Shown here: positions 24,707-35,875 of the stretch, one piece after another
Numbering within the stretch: position 1 is the first letter of the stretch
How the letters are laid out: each line of letters opens with the position of its first letter
Origin: Batillaria attramentaria
Taxonomy: Eukaryota > Mollusca > Gastropoda > Batillariidae
Direction of reading: 5' to 3'
DNA: 64,000 nucleotides
Assembly: GCA_018292915.2 (NCBI GenBank)
Contig: JACVVK020000055.1
Location: 1,137,501 to 1,201,500, forward strand
Translations under genes and position numbers: made by a program
Notes under the pieces: model-generated
Told to the model about the DNA's origin: nothing
Database searches by the model: none
What the model saw: the letters and a program-made list of their open reading frames with translations, nothing else

Positions 24707-26517
24707 TTTATACATAGTTTTAAGCTTATTCTGCAGACCCACTCGAGTTTCTGAAATAAGAACATTGGGTCTATGATGTCCGGTGACAAGATATTGCTCC
24801 AAAAAACAACGGTATTAGTCTCACTGCTTGGAATTTTTTTGGTCCAGGCTCTCACGAACGAAGTATTGATAATCTAAGTTAACTAGACATACACCTTGTC
24901 ATGTCAGGGGATAACTGCTATATTAAGACAAACACAATAAAATCAGTCGATCAGTCAATAATCTCATACGTGTACAATCATTCACAACTAAGAGTGCATG
25001 AAAAAAATGCTGGTGGTGGTGGCATAGTGGTGTTTTGTTAATGTTAATTCATTAATCAACAACGAGAGCAAAATCCACAAATAAATTGGATAAGATTGTC
25101 AGCTTTGCGCCACTTGCGTGCCTTAAAACGGGCTAATTCCATCTTGACTATGCCAACTTGTTTTGGAACAGTTTCGCATGTGAGTGCACCTGTACGCTCA
25201 AAATACTGTCTTGATGATTAGCACACCTCTTAATGCGACAATGTTTTTTTACACTTTGCGCAACTGGTCGAACTTTCAACTGAATTGTAGGACTGTTGGT
25301 ACACGACTGGACGCACAGTGTGGTCACCATGCCATCAAGTACGCTTCTGTTGGCTCAGTGCCAGCATGACAAGCTGTCACTGTCTAGTTGTCTAAGGGGT
25401 GTGATGATAGGTCCAGATCTGTGAGCACAAAAATGGTAGCATTAGCCCCTTTAACAGATCAGTACATAATTTATACAAAATGAGTTGACCATCGATTGTG
25501 TTGCATGTATTCTACAAGCTCGGCCATGAAAACAACTTTGATTACACAACAAGTGACCGTCTGTGAGAGCACTGTAAACATGTGCACTACGGCTGAATAT
25601 CCCGCCCAAAAGCCTGCCTAATGAATATCCCGCCCAAAAGCCTGCCTAATGAATATCCCGCCCAAAAGCCTGCCTAATGCTTTACGTGATTGTCAACTCC
25701 GCTTAGTGCAGTCCATCTGGTTGTGCAATACATACGACAACCTGCTGATCTTTGTTATGGACGCAAAAAAAACAAACATGTTCACATGATGTGAAAGGTT
25801 TGTTGTGCTGGCGGCACAATCACACACATAAACATTAATACTGTAGATCCTATTTCCTTGAACCAACACCCTTATGGAGCACAAACAGCACTGGCAAAAT
25901 TTACATAAGGAAAAAAAATTTTCTTAACAGAACAGTACCCTTAATGGAATGTATTTATATCACCTCATGTAAAATGTGCACCAACCCTAACCAGTTTTTA
26001 AAAAATCTCCTTGACAGAGTCCCAAATTTCCATATTGTATTATTATTGTTAAGCAGTCCAAAATGCTCAACCCGTACTCCAGTCTGCAGACCCTTTCTAC
26101 CAGTTACATGTAAATGATGCGATGTTTAAGGCTTCAGGGGAAGTTGTCCCAGTACCTATACCTAATTACAAGGCAGAAGATACGCATCTTGGTTTGTGCG
26201 GCTTTCGTCTCTGTCGTCAGATCAGTAATTAGACTCAGTACATAGTACATGTACTGTCTAGCTTAGTACACTCCATAATACAGTTTTCCAACACTCACCA
26301 CACCATTCAGGGCTAAACTGTGTCGATATCTTTCTTTGGAACATAGTACGCGACCCACCAAAAGCGGCACGTGCGGGTCCTACTATACTACCTGACAAAA
26401 AGGCTGCCGTGTTTTTGACTGACAGTCTCACGGCCCGGTCTATCTAAAGGGTGACGGACGTAGATCCCTAACGCTAACCGGCTATGATAGAAACGACACA
26501 AAGTTCCCAACTTTTCA
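24707..26517. other. Intergenic stretch without a recognised gene
   Basis: No credible reading frame and no splice-framed exon were found. Apart from the short tandem repeat at 25594-25677 nothing stands out. The 3' end is the target site of the Gypsy element. Confidence 0.6.
25594..25677. repeat. 28-bp tandem repeat, three perfect units
   Basis: The unit begins TGAATATCCCGCCCAAAAGC and ends CTGCCTAA. Three copies follow one another without a mismatch. TCCCGCCC resembles an E2F-type site. Confidence 0.9.
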
Positions 26518-26522
26518 GTAAT
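26518..26522. repeat. Left 5-bp target duplication of the Gypsy element
   Basis: GTAAT, repeated at 31800-31804. Confidence 0.9.
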
Positions 26523-26836
26523 TGTTGTAGAGATCGCGAAAAGTCACTGCATTTCGATGGAAATTTCTAGACCATCCCAGAACATGCGAGTGCAGTAACG
26601 TCAGTAGATTACGTGACCCAGGAAAGATTCCGTACTTGCCAGTATGTTACAGAATGTTCTAGATCTGACCTGTTAGTATATAAGCAGCACTGCACAGCGT
26701 TCTGGGTTCTTCCTTTTTCATGAGTTTGTTCTTGCGCATCTTCTGTTAATAAAGTATTGGAGTTCTAGCCTGTTGTATCCCGTGTCTTCTCTGCGAGTGC
26801 ACCGAGAGAGCGACATAGCAGGAGAAAAATACAACA
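26523..26836 (+). repeat. 5' LTR
   Basis: Starts TGTTGTAGAGATCG and ends AATACAACA. It contains TATATAAG at 26677-26684 and AATAAA at 26748-26753, which would set the U3-R and R-U5 limits. Confidence 0.95.
26677..26684 (+). promoter_or_regulatory. TATA box of the LTR promoter
   Basis: TATATAAG lies about 160 bases inside the LTR. Transcription probably starts some 25-30 bases downstream, near 26710. Confidence 0.7.
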
Positions 26837-26844
26837 GAAATATT

Positions 26845-26866
26845 TGGCGTCGCCGACAGGATTCGA
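26845..26866 (+). other. tRNA primer-binding site, probably tRNA-Ser
   Basis: TGGCGTCGCC followed by GACAGGATTCGA begins eight bases after the LTR. Read as its complement it gives a tRNA 3' end with the T-loop word UUCGAAUCC type, a G discriminator and CCA. G before CCA and this T-arm fit tRNA-Ser. The tRNA identity is inferred from general knowledge, not searched. Confidence 0.6.
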
Positions 26867-26972
26867 CATTGATCTACCTACGAAGGGACAGTACTCTCCA
26901 GTACTCAAGAAACTCCAACTACAGAAGTTGCACCCCTTCAACTGTTGCAGCAGCGAAAATTGACGCCTGACC

Positions 26973-29900
26973 ATGGCAGAGACAGCGGAGCTGATAAAAT
27001 TGCTTAGAGAGCAATTGGAACAGCAGAAGGAACAGATGAAGATTCAAATGGAACAGCAGAAGGAACAGATGAAGATTCAAATGGAACAGCAGGAGGAACA
27101 GATGAAGATTCATAAGGAACAAATGGAACAGCAGAAGGAACAAATGGAACAGCAGAAGGAACAAATGGAACAGCAGAATGAACAGCAGAAGGAACAGATG
27201 AAGGAACAGATGAGGATTCAAGCAAAGCAGCATGAAGAAGAATTAGCAGTCCAAAGAGAGCAGATGGGTGCGTTGATGAAGATGATTCAGGTTCAGACAC
27301 CGACTGGGGATTCCAGCGCAAGTACCCGTCCTCACACTTCTACTGTTTCGACCGCCGCTATTCCACCGTTCGCTGCCTTTGATTCCACTTCAGAACTGTG
27401 GCCTGACTACTGGTCAAGATTCTGCACATTTCTTGTCGCCAACGCCGTTCCTGACGACCGCAAGGCTCAAGTCTTCCTCACTAATCAGACTCCGGCTGTT
27501 TACAAGCAACTGGCAAATCTGGCTGCTCAACAGAATCCAAGAATGAACATCAACGATCTGACGATGGACCAAATCGTCGAGTTCATGAAAGAACAATTTG
27601 ACCCAAAACTGTTCATAGTGCGAGAACGTTTCAAGTTCTGGAGCAACATGGAACGGAAGCCAGGCGAAACACTCCAGGAGCTGGCAGCCCGTATACGTCA
27701 AGACGCGGCTACCTGTGACTTTCCTTCGATCCAAGATCCACAAGATGAAGCTCTTAGGCAGAGATTCATATGTTCTGTCAACAACGAAGCTGTCTTGAAG
27801 GCTCTTTTCAAGGTCAAGGATACCGAGTTGGATTTTGCCAATGCTGTCAAGATCGCCATAGAGACTGAAGACGCGGCAAAGGTGGCCAAGGAAACTGTCT
27901 ACGGTTCCAAGCCCAGGCCGGTCAACAAAGTCAAGGCGAACAACAAAGGGGGTCGACCAAAGAACCACCAGCAGTCTAACTCTACGACCAGCGATTCAGC
28001 AAAGTGCTACAGGTGTGGAAAGGCTCATAGAGCAACAGACTGCTACTACAAAGACTCCAAATGCAACTACTGTCAGAAGATAGGACATTTGGAGGCTGTT
28101 TGCAGGAAAAAACTGCATCAACAGCAACAAGGGGGACGACATCCTGCGAAATCTTCAGTGAAAAGTATCACAAAAGCAGAGCTCGTCAAAGCCATCCTCG
28201 GCGAAGTTCCCCAAGACACTCCTAGGTTGGACGTTCCAGTCACAATCCAGGATCAACAGTTCACGATGGAGCTGGACACTGCAACCACAGGAAATTTTGT
28301 TTCTGTGCCAGTCTGGAAACAACTGGGAAAACCGAAGCTGGATGACGTCACGCATCGGTACGAGTCTGCCAGCAAGCATGACCTACCCGTGTTGGGCACC
28401 TTCAAGGGCCAAACAAAGGACCCAGTGACTGGTAAACAGAGCTCCATTCCCTACATCGTCACCAAGATCCCTGATCTCAACCTACTTGGACGAAACGCGA
28501 TCCAGGCTCTGGGAATTTCAGTGGACAATGCCCTTGGACTGAAGAGCATAGAGAGTCAAGTCAAGAGCGAGGGTGCAAAAGAATCGCATCCGAAGACCTC
28601 CAGCACAACTTATGCTTCTCTTCAAAAGGATTGCCACACTCTCTGCGACAAGTTCCCAGATCTCTTCAAGGAAGAATTGGGATGTCTGAAGGATTTTGAG
28701 CTGGAAATCAAGTTCAAGTCCGACGCGAAGCCGGTTTTTCACAAGGCAAGGCCGGTTCCGTTCGCACTTCGTGATGACCTGACGAAAGGCTACGAAGAAG
28801 GCATCGCCAAAGGAGTCTGGAAGCCAGTCCAGTTCAACGACTATGGAACACCAGTGGTTCCAATTCGTAAGACAAACAGTGCAGGCGCCCTGAAGCCAAA
28901 ACTGCGGATCTGTGGTGACTACTCAGTTGGGATCAACGATCAACTTGCTGATCACCGTCACCCAATGCCTCTCCCAGAGGAACTGATGCAAAAGCTGGGA
29001 GGAGGATTCGGTTACACGAAGATCGACCTCGCTGATGCCTACAACCAGATCAAGCTGGCACCAGAAAGTCAACGCAGACTAGCCCTCAGCACTCACCGTG
29101 GGGTACTTCTGCAACAACGACTACCTTTCGGAATCAAGTCAGCACCTGGTTATTTTCAGGAGATCATGGAAAATCTGACCAGTGATCTGCCTGGAGTTGC
29201 CGTCTTCCAAGATGACATACTCACCAGCGGGAAGGATGCCAAAGATCATCTGAGCAACCTGGAACGACTACTCACGCGTCTGAACGACAAAGGACTCAGA
29301 TGCCGTCGTGAAAAATGCCTGTTTGCTCAACCCAGTGTGGAATACCTTGGACACACTCTGTCGGCTGAAGGAATCTCCAAAGGATCCAAAGTCGAGGCAG
29401 TCTTGAAGATGCCGCCACCTACGGATGTCTCAAGCTTGAAGTCTTTTCTGGGCTCAGTACAATTCTACGGGAAATTCATCCCAAACCTGGCTACTATGGC
29501 AGAGCCGCTCTACCGCCTGACAAAGAAGGCAAGTCCCTGGAAGTGGGGAGAAGAGGAACAAGCAGCTTTTGAACAGCTGAAGAATGTGCTTTCCTCTGAT
29601 CAAGTCCTTGTACACTTCGACCCAGATAAGCCTGTGGGGCTGGCTTGTGACGCATCCAACGTTGGAATTGGAGCAGTACTGTTTCATCGCTATCCGGATG
29701 GAAGCGAGCGCCCAATTGCCAATGTGTCCAAGACTCTTACAGCTGCAGAAAGAAACTACAGCCAAATCCACAAAGAAGCCCTAGCCATCATCTATGGTTT
29801 GCGGAAATTCTACCAGTATCTGTACGGACGACAGTTCATACTGGTGACTGATCACAAGCCCCTGACGGCGCTGTTCGGACCAAGGAAAGGGACACCACTT

Positions 29901-31451
29901 CTTGCAGCTAACAGACTAGCTCGGTGGGCCCTATGGCTGAACCAGTTCGACTACACGATCGAGTACCGGAAAACTGCAGATCACGGCAATGCAGATGCCC
30001 TCAGTCGCTTGCCTTCAGGAGACGACATCGACTTTGACAGGGAGGAGAGTGGGGAAGACACGGACATGGTGTGCGCCATCCGAGTTCTCAGTCTTCAAGT
30101 CAAACCTTTCGACGCCAACATCCTTCGTCAAGAGTCAGGCAAAGATCCAGTGATAGCTACAGTGATGCGCTACGTGCGCGAAGGGTGGCCGCTGAAGCAC
30201 GCTGAGATCAACGAAGAAGTCAGAAAGTTCCAGAAGTTGTCTGATTCTCTCAGTATCTGCCACGGATGCCTCATCTATGGTACAAGAGTTGTGATTCCAC
30301 AAAGCCTGCAGCCCAAGATCCTTGATCTTCTGCACATCGGACACTTCGGCATGGAACGCATGAAGCAGTTGGCAAGAACTGCAGTATACTGGCCCGGTAT
30401 CGACGCTGCAATAGAGATGACGAGTCGACGATGTGACTCATGCGGCGAACATCAAAACAAGCCATCCAAACCGCCAGTTCATCCCTGGATGTTACCAGAG
30501 AAGCCATGGAGCCGAGTTCACTTGGACCACGCCATCAACTTCATGGGCACCAACTGGCTGGTGATCACGGATGCTTACTCAAAGTACCCATGCATCCACC
30601 CAACGTCATCCACGTCCACTAGAGCTACTCTAGACCTGCTGGAAGAAGACTTCGCTCACTTCGGATACCCACACACGTTGGTCTCCGACAATGCAACCAC
30701 CTTTGTTTCTGAAGAGTTCCAGAGCTGGTGCAAGGAACGTGGGATCACGCACCTGACAGGAGCGCCCTATCATCCTGCTACCAATGGAGCTGCAGAACGG
30801 CTGGTGCAGACTTTCAAGCAAGCTCTCAGGAAGTCTTCTCTGCCCCCGAAGCGAGCACTTCAAGAGTTTCTTATGCAGTACCGGAGAATGCCGACATCCT
30901 GCGGATTCTCTCCGAGTGAACTCTTGATGTCCAGACAGATTCGGACAAGGATCGACACCTTGCTTCCCTCGCCAGCACACATAGCTCAGGGCAAGCAATC
31001 CAAGGAGGCATCTAAAACTCAGGTGACTCCAGACTCTGGAGGTGTCGCCAAGGTGACCAGGCAGTACAAGACCGGAGATCCAGTATACGCACTGTACTAT
31101 GGACCTCACCATGCCAAGCAGCCCAGATGGGTACCAGCAGTGGTCAAGAAGTCTACGGGTACTCGCTGCTTCAACGTCAAGGTAGTTCCTCGTGGCCCAG
31201 TTTGGAGACGACACTGGGAACAGTTGCGCCCACGTTACGCTTCTGAAGAGGACAGCGAACCTGGCGATTCAGCAGATGCCTCTGAGCTCCCGATCGACCA
31301 TCCCATGGAGATTCTGGAGAACGTGCCACCGACACAGAACCAGAGCAGACCACGACTGCCCAGGACCAAGCCACCTGTTCCAGAGTATGGTCCAGACAAC
31401 CCCAGACGATCCAAAAGAACACCAAAACCCAGAGACAGACTTTGTTGTTGA
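26973..31451 (+). CDS. Gypsy Gag-Pol polyprotein, 1492 aa, single frame
   Basis: Starts at ATG in the context ACCATGG. Residues 15-90 form a Gln/Glu/Met/Lys coiled coil built from near-tandem EQQKEQM repeats. A capsid-like region follows (about 140-310). Two zinc knuckles occupy 345-377 (C-x2-C-x3-H-x4-C and C-x2-C-x4-H-x4-C). A protease-like segment has Asp435 in ELDTATTGNF, where the usual Gly after D[ST] is Ala. Reverse transcriptase has FQDDIL (Asp747, Asp748), RNase H has Asp893 in ACDAS and TDHKPL, and integrase has an HHCC-type finger and D1185-x53-D1239-x35-E1275. There is no frameshift or readthrough signal between gag and pol, so all products come from one polyprotein. Confidence 0.95.
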   Translation: MAETAELIKLLREQLEQQKEQMKIQMEQQKEQMKIQMEQQEEQMKIHKEQMEQQKEQMEQQKEQMEQQNEQQKEQMKEQMRIQAKQHEEELAVQREQMGALMKMIQVQTPTGDSSASTRPHTSTVSTAAIPPFAAFDSTSELWPDYWSRFCTFLVANAVPDDRKAQVFLTNQTPAVYKQLANLAAQQNPRMNINDLTMDQIVEFMKEQFDPKLFIVRERFKFWSNMERKPGETLQELAARIRQDAATCDFPSIQDPQDEALRQRFICSVNNEAVLKALFKVKDTELDFANAVKIAIETEDAAKVAKETVYGSKPRPVNKVKANNKGGRPKNHQQSNSTTSDSAKCYRCGKAHRATDCYYKDSKCNYCQKIGHLEAVCRKKLHQQQQGGRHPAKSSVKSITKAELVKAILGEVPQDTPRLDVPVTIQDQQFTMELDTATTGNFVSVPVWKQLGKPKLDDVTHRYESASKHDLPVLGTFKGQTKDPVTGKQSSIPYIVTKIPDLNLLGRNAIQALGISVDNALGLKSIESQVKSEGAKESHPKTSSTTYASLQKDCHTLCDKFPDLFKEELGCLKDFELEIKFKSDAKPVFHKARPVPFALRDDLTKGYEEGIAKGVWKPVQFNDYGTPVVPIRKTNSAGALKPKLRICGDYSVGINDQLADHRHPMPLPEELMQKLGGGFGYTKIDLADAYNQIKLAPESQRRLALSTHRGVLLQQRLPFGIKSAPGYFQEIMENLTSDLPGVAVFQDDILTSGKDAKDHLSNLERLLTRLNDKGLRCRREKCLFAQPSVEYLGHTLSAEGISKGSKVEAVLKMPPPTDVSSLKSFLGSVQFYGKFIPNLATMAEPLYRLTKKASPWKWGEEEQAAFEQLKNVLSSDQVLVHFDPDKPVGLACDASNVGIGAVLFHRYPDGSERPIANVSKTLTAAERNYSQIHKEALAIIYGLRKFYQYLYGRQFILVTDHKPLTALFGPRKGTPLLAANRLARWALWLNQFDYTIEYRKTADHGNADALSRLPSGDDIDFDREESGEDTDMVCAIRVLSLQVKPFDANILRQESGKDPVIATVMRYVREGWPLKHAEINEEVRKFQKLSDSLSICHGCLIYGTRVVIPQSLQPKILDLLHIGHFGMERMKQLARTAVYWPGIDAAIEMTSRRCDSCGEHQNKPSKPPVHPWMLPEKPWSRVHLDHAINFMGTNWLVITDAYSKYPCIHPTSSTSTRATLDLLEEDFAHFGYPHTLVSDNATTFVSEEFQSWCKERGITHLTGAPYHPATNGAAERLVQTFKQALRKSSLPPKRALQEFLMQYRRMPTSCGFSPSELLMSRQIRTRIDTLLPSPAHIAQGKQSKEASKTQVTPDSGGVAKVTRQYKTGDPVYALYYGPHHAKQPRWVPAVVKKSTGTRCFNVKVVPRGPVWRRHWEQLRPRYASEEDSEPGDSADASELPIDHPMEILENVPPTQNQSRPRLPRTKPPVPEYGPDNPRRSKRTPKPRDRLCC

Positions 31452-31475
31452 AGTTTGTTGTGAAACAACATTTTT

Positions 31476-31485
31476 GGTAGGGAGG
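31476..31485 (+). other. Polypurine tract
   Basis: GGTAGGGAGG lies directly before the 3' LTR, where plus-strand synthesis is primed. It has one T interruption. Confidence 0.7.
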
Positions 31486-31799
31486 TGTTGTAGAGATCGC
31501 GAAAAGTCACTGCATTTCGATGGAAATTTCTAGACCATCCCAGAACATGCGAGTGCAGTAACGTCAGTAGATTACGTGACCCAGGAAAGATTCCGTACTT
31601 GCCAGTATGTTACAGAATGTTCTAGATCTGACCTGTTAGTATATAAGCAGCACTGCACAGCGTTCTGGGTTCTTCCTTTTTCATGAGTTTGTTCTTGCGC
31701 ATCTTCTGTTAATAAAGTATTGGAGTTCTAGCCTGTTGTATCCCGTGTCTTCTCTGCGAGTGCACCGAGAGAGCGACATAGCAGGAGAAAAATACAACA
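31486..31799 (+). repeat. 3' LTR
   Basis: A 314-bp copy identical by eye to 26523-26836. AATAAA at 31711-31716 is the likely poly(A) signal of the element. Confidence 0.95.
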
Positions 31800-31804
31800 G
31801 TAAT
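31800..31804. repeat. Right 5-bp target duplication of the Gypsy element
   Basis: GTAAT, identical to 26518-26522. Confidence 0.9.
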
Positions 31805-33185
31805 GACATCCCCCTTCCCTACAAGACTGACACGGCACACGTACACACAACGGCACCAAGAAACACGAATAGATACAATCTTAATATCAGAACCGCAGAC
31901 GTCACAACACTACTCATTCTCACACCTTCCACACACGGGCTATCAGGACAGGTACAATCAACATTCGGACATACCTCGACTCGTGACGATACTGAACTGA
32001 ACCAACACCGAGGAACACTTTCAAAAGCTGCTCCTCCCTGCTCCCTCCAGTAGGACAAGAAACTGACACAGGTACCAAACCACCATGCGCACCAACGCCG
32101 CGGTAAGCGGCTTGGTCTACTGGCTGGCATAAAACGACCACGCTCGCACGAATTCCGCTCGCTAAATGAACCCTCTAGCTCACTGACCTTCCTCACGAGA
32201 ACTGAATCCGAGTACGGCAAGCAAAACGGGGACTGACCAAAACAGCACCGCCGCACCGTGTCCAGGCGGGGCAGCAAGCCGGAACAAGACTCAGTCCAGG
32301 CCCTGGCCGGCCCGAAAAACAACAACAACTTGAAAACCGTCAACGAAGAAAACAAACTGCACGGACTAAATCCCTAACCGTACTAATCTCCCGCTCTACT
32401 GAATACCCCCCCCCCCCCCCCCCGCGCTTTCCTACCTCGCGGATTGGGGCCGGACAGACAAGGTGTACACGTGGACGGGTCATTTCCATCGTCGTACACA
32501 ACCAACCAACCGATTAAGAGTTTAGTAAATGAACACGAACTGCCTTTGATGTTTCATTTTTAAAAAAAAAACACCGTGCAAACAGACAAGTTCAGTTCAC
32601 ATCACATGCTTCAGACGATAGAAAATCACATTAAGAGAATGATTTTGCCCAAAGTGCACACTTGACTGGCAGTTTCAGTATTTGAACTGAACGCCGGCAC
32701 GACGTAAATTTTGTCACAGTTCTTCAGTTTGGTCCTGAATTTGTTTCTTTTTGTTGTTGTTTTTGTACGCCTCGGAAGTCCCGGCGGGGAGTAGACTGAA
32801 AATGATTGAGTCTCTCGCTCCACACACACACACACACACACACACCGGCACCACACACACACACACACACAATCAGTATTGCAGTGCGCGGAGCAACAGA
32901 AGACGACTAGCACAAGTTTCAATTTACTTCATAATTTTGTCTGAAATATCATCTCTCGGCAAAAAGTCATGCGTGGTAAGTACAGCAGGAAGACTAAATG
33001 TATTACTGAGTTTTTCTTTGACGATTATCCGTTCACACCAAACTCAGTATATATATATGTGCATAGTTCTACGAGTCTCATTCGTGGACGTGGTGCACGT
33101 GCGCTTGTGCCGTGTCACACGCGTTGGGTGCACGGAGCCTGCACACTGTGACACTACTGACTCTCTGGCCTGTATGGAAGCAGCG
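31805..33185. other. Intergenic stretch, includes the expected 3' UTR of LPMO-A
   Basis: No gene is recognised. The first 550 bases are A/C-rich on the + strand and leave an open minus-strand frame (31819-32355) that I do not accept as a gene. The stretch holds an 18-base C run (32406-32423) and interrupted (CA)n tracts (32821-32870). The 3' UTR of the minus-strand gene should occupy the right-hand few hundred bases. No AATAAA is obvious there; an AATACA variant is present on the minus strand near 33000. Confidence 0.5.
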
Positions 33186-34753
33186 TCACGGGTCACAGCG
33201 GCAGTACACCGGTGGGCAGTTTCCACGTGGACATTCCTCACGACACCAGCGGTCAAGATCGGGCGTGCCCTGCCAGTTATTGACGGCATGACATGTGCCA
33301 CGATTGACGAGCGCAGGGCTGGGCGTGGTCACTGAGCGTGATGAACTGGATGAGGCGGGTGTAGCGGAAGCCGGAGGGGGAGTCTGCAGGCCGCAGGCGC
33401 AATACTGGGGTGGGCAGTTGCCTGAGTGGCACTTGACGTTACACCACTGGTCAAGCTGTTTCACACCCGCCCACCCATTGACAGCGTAACAAGCGGCCGG
33501 TATGGCACCAGCTGACTGGCCTGTGCTGACGGGGCTCGGGTCAGGAGTTGGTGGAGAACAGCTACAGTATTGTGGGTCGCATCCAAACTGAGCACAGGTC
33601 TGCGTGCACCACTGGTCCAGCTGAGTCTGCCCCGCCCACAGGCCTACCGCGCGGCACGGTGACTGCTGTGTGGGTGTGGCACCGCTTGAGATGGAAGGCG
33701 GCTGACGTGTGGCGGGTGACGGGGCTAGTATGGCGGGGTTTTGAGGGGCAGAACTGGAAACACACCTACAGTTCTGAGCGGGACACAACCCAACGGCACA
33801 GTTTTCACTACACCATTTGTCCAGACGAGCCACGCCTTGCCAGCTGTTGATGCCGTAGCAAGGAAGAGAAACAGTGGGCGGGACGACCGTGTTGGGGGTG
33901 GGAGGGACGGTCGTCAGTGGAGGTGACGCCGAAGTAGAGGACCGTAGGGCGGGAACTGCGTGTGTAGAGGACCGTAGGGCGGGAACTGCGTGTGTAGAGG
34001 ACCGTAGGGCAGGGACTGCATGTGTAGAGGACGGTAGGGCAGGGGCTGCGTGTGTCGGGGCGGATGTGGGCGTGTTCAGGCCGGTGGAGCAGGCGCAGAA
34101 CTGTGCTGGACAGTTTCCTAGCGGGCATTGTTCGGAGCAGTAGCGATCTAGTTGTGTGTTGCCTTGCCATGTACCGACAGCGTAACACCTCGCTCCTGAC
34201 GACTGGCCGGTGGATGTCATGGGACTGTAGGCAGGCATGAAGGTGATTGGTTGGAAAGGGGGGAAGGTAGCCGGAGCCGTGGTGGGAAAGGTAGTGGCTG
34301 CTGGGACACTTGGAGTGACCGTGACGGGTCTGAAAGGAGGATAGACTCCTACAGGACCTTTCACCAAATTTGTGATGGGGTTGAAAGGTGGGTAAGTTAT
34401 TGCAGGAGTGAGCGTAGGGTGTGTGATAGGATCAAATGGTGGATACGTAGCCACAGGGGATTGGGTAGGACGTGTAATGGGGTTAAACGGCGGATAGGTA
34501 ACCACAGGTGCTCGAGTAGGAGCTGTAAAAGGGTTGAAAGGTGGATACGTAACTGCAGGAGACAGCGTGGGTTTGCTGGTTTGGAACGTAACACCCGGTG
34601 TCTGTTGACCGTATGTGGCTGGCCGGACTGGTGCAGATGTGGAAACAGCGGCAGCATTACCAATAGCGATGTCAGAACAGCTGTAGAACTCCTCCTGAAC
34701 ATCGCCACAACCAATACACGCAGTGCCGCTACTATCCGTACCAAAATTGTTGG

Positions 34754-34826
<73 letters not shown>

Positions 34827-35837
34827 GCAAAGTTATGTTGACTGATTTCAAGAATTTTGCGTGTTTCAGTTTTTCACAACTGACTGAATCCGCAAATTCT
34901 CAAAAGGCATTTCAGACTGAATTGATGTTGATTTCAAGATGTTTTTAATGTTCACGAATAATTTAGTGTCATTTCATCCAAGTATGATATAACGACTTGT
35001 GCGACGTGTTGATGTAGGCCAAGGCCTAAAAAACAATAAACTCTGTCTGAGTCTGAGTCTGAGAGTGAATCACAAAATTAGTGCCATTCCGACACTGCGA
35101 AGTCTTCGTCGTCTATCCTCCCACAACGTAAACTGATCGACCCGCCTGAGGAAAATGGAGAGACAACTTCAGTTTCGCCGCGGCACTGATAACCTGCACT
35201 GGCGCCGACATATACGACCAGCGTAGGTGTGTGGTTCCTTACCTGCATGCCACTTCCACTGTAAGACACACTGGGAACAGGTCAGGCCAGGTGGCAGCGT
35301 CAGTGTCAGGTCAGCAAAACGTGTGCCGGACACTGTGCATTTCGAACAGGAAAAAACAGTTTCACAGACAAAGAAACATGCATATCAGTCGTTGCCTAAA
35401 CTATTTCTGCGGAGGTCACAAAACGAGACCCTCCCGGCCCTCCCCCTCCCCCCCCCCCCTCACGGCCGGCTTGCGGCCCCCACCGACCCCCACCCCCACC
35501 CCACACACACTGACCCGCTTACACCCATCCCTCTGGGTAAGCACTGTGAGTGCGTGCTATACTCGATTTTTAACACCGGGAGAGTTGGTTTCACTTTAGT
35601 TCAGTGAGTGCAGGCAGTCAGTCTCACCATTCAGCAACATTGGGATTTGGGACACTTGGAAAGAGGCAGAAAAACTCCAAGAATGGGGACAGGTTGTCTT
35701 TAGTGCAGAACAGTCAAACGCATTCAGTACAATAACAGGAAACAAGGGACTTCGGAAAAGCAGTCAAGTTTCTTTTTGTGCTGAGTTAGTGAATATACCT
35801 CAGTTTGGGTGTATCTGGTTTTCTGGAATTGTCTGGC

Positions 35838-35875
<38 letters not shown>

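Larger units (their letters stand above)
26523..31799 (+). mobile_element. Complete Ty3/Gypsy LTR retrotransposon
   Basis: The element is 5277 bp, flanked by the 5-bp duplication GTAAT. It has two 314-bp LTRs (TG...CA) that look identical throughout, a tRNA-type primer site, one continuous Gag-Pol frame and a purine tract before the 3' LTR. Domain order PR-RT-RNase H-INT defines Ty3/Gypsy. No env-like frame follows pol. Identical LTRs and an intact frame indicate a very recent insertion that may still be active. Confidence 0.95.

Noticed and set aside
26919..27321. Antisense Leu/Phe- and Ser/Val-rich frames
   Set aside because: They are the reverse strand of the Gag coiled-coil repeats.
31452..31485. 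Possible env-like frame after Gypsy pol
   Set aside because: Only 34 bases separate the stop codon from the 3' LTR, so there is no room for a third gene.
31819..32355. 178-codon minus-strand open frame with a hydrophobic start
   Set aside because: It begins with TTG, not ATG, has no recognisable domain, and lies in A/C-biased DNA that leaves this strand free of stops. No splice or poly(A) context supports it.
33293..34813. Plus-strand open frames across the LPMO-A last exon
   Set aside because: They are shadows of the minus-strand coding repeats, whose period is a multiple of three. The minus frame has the conserved cysteine modules and correct splice phase.
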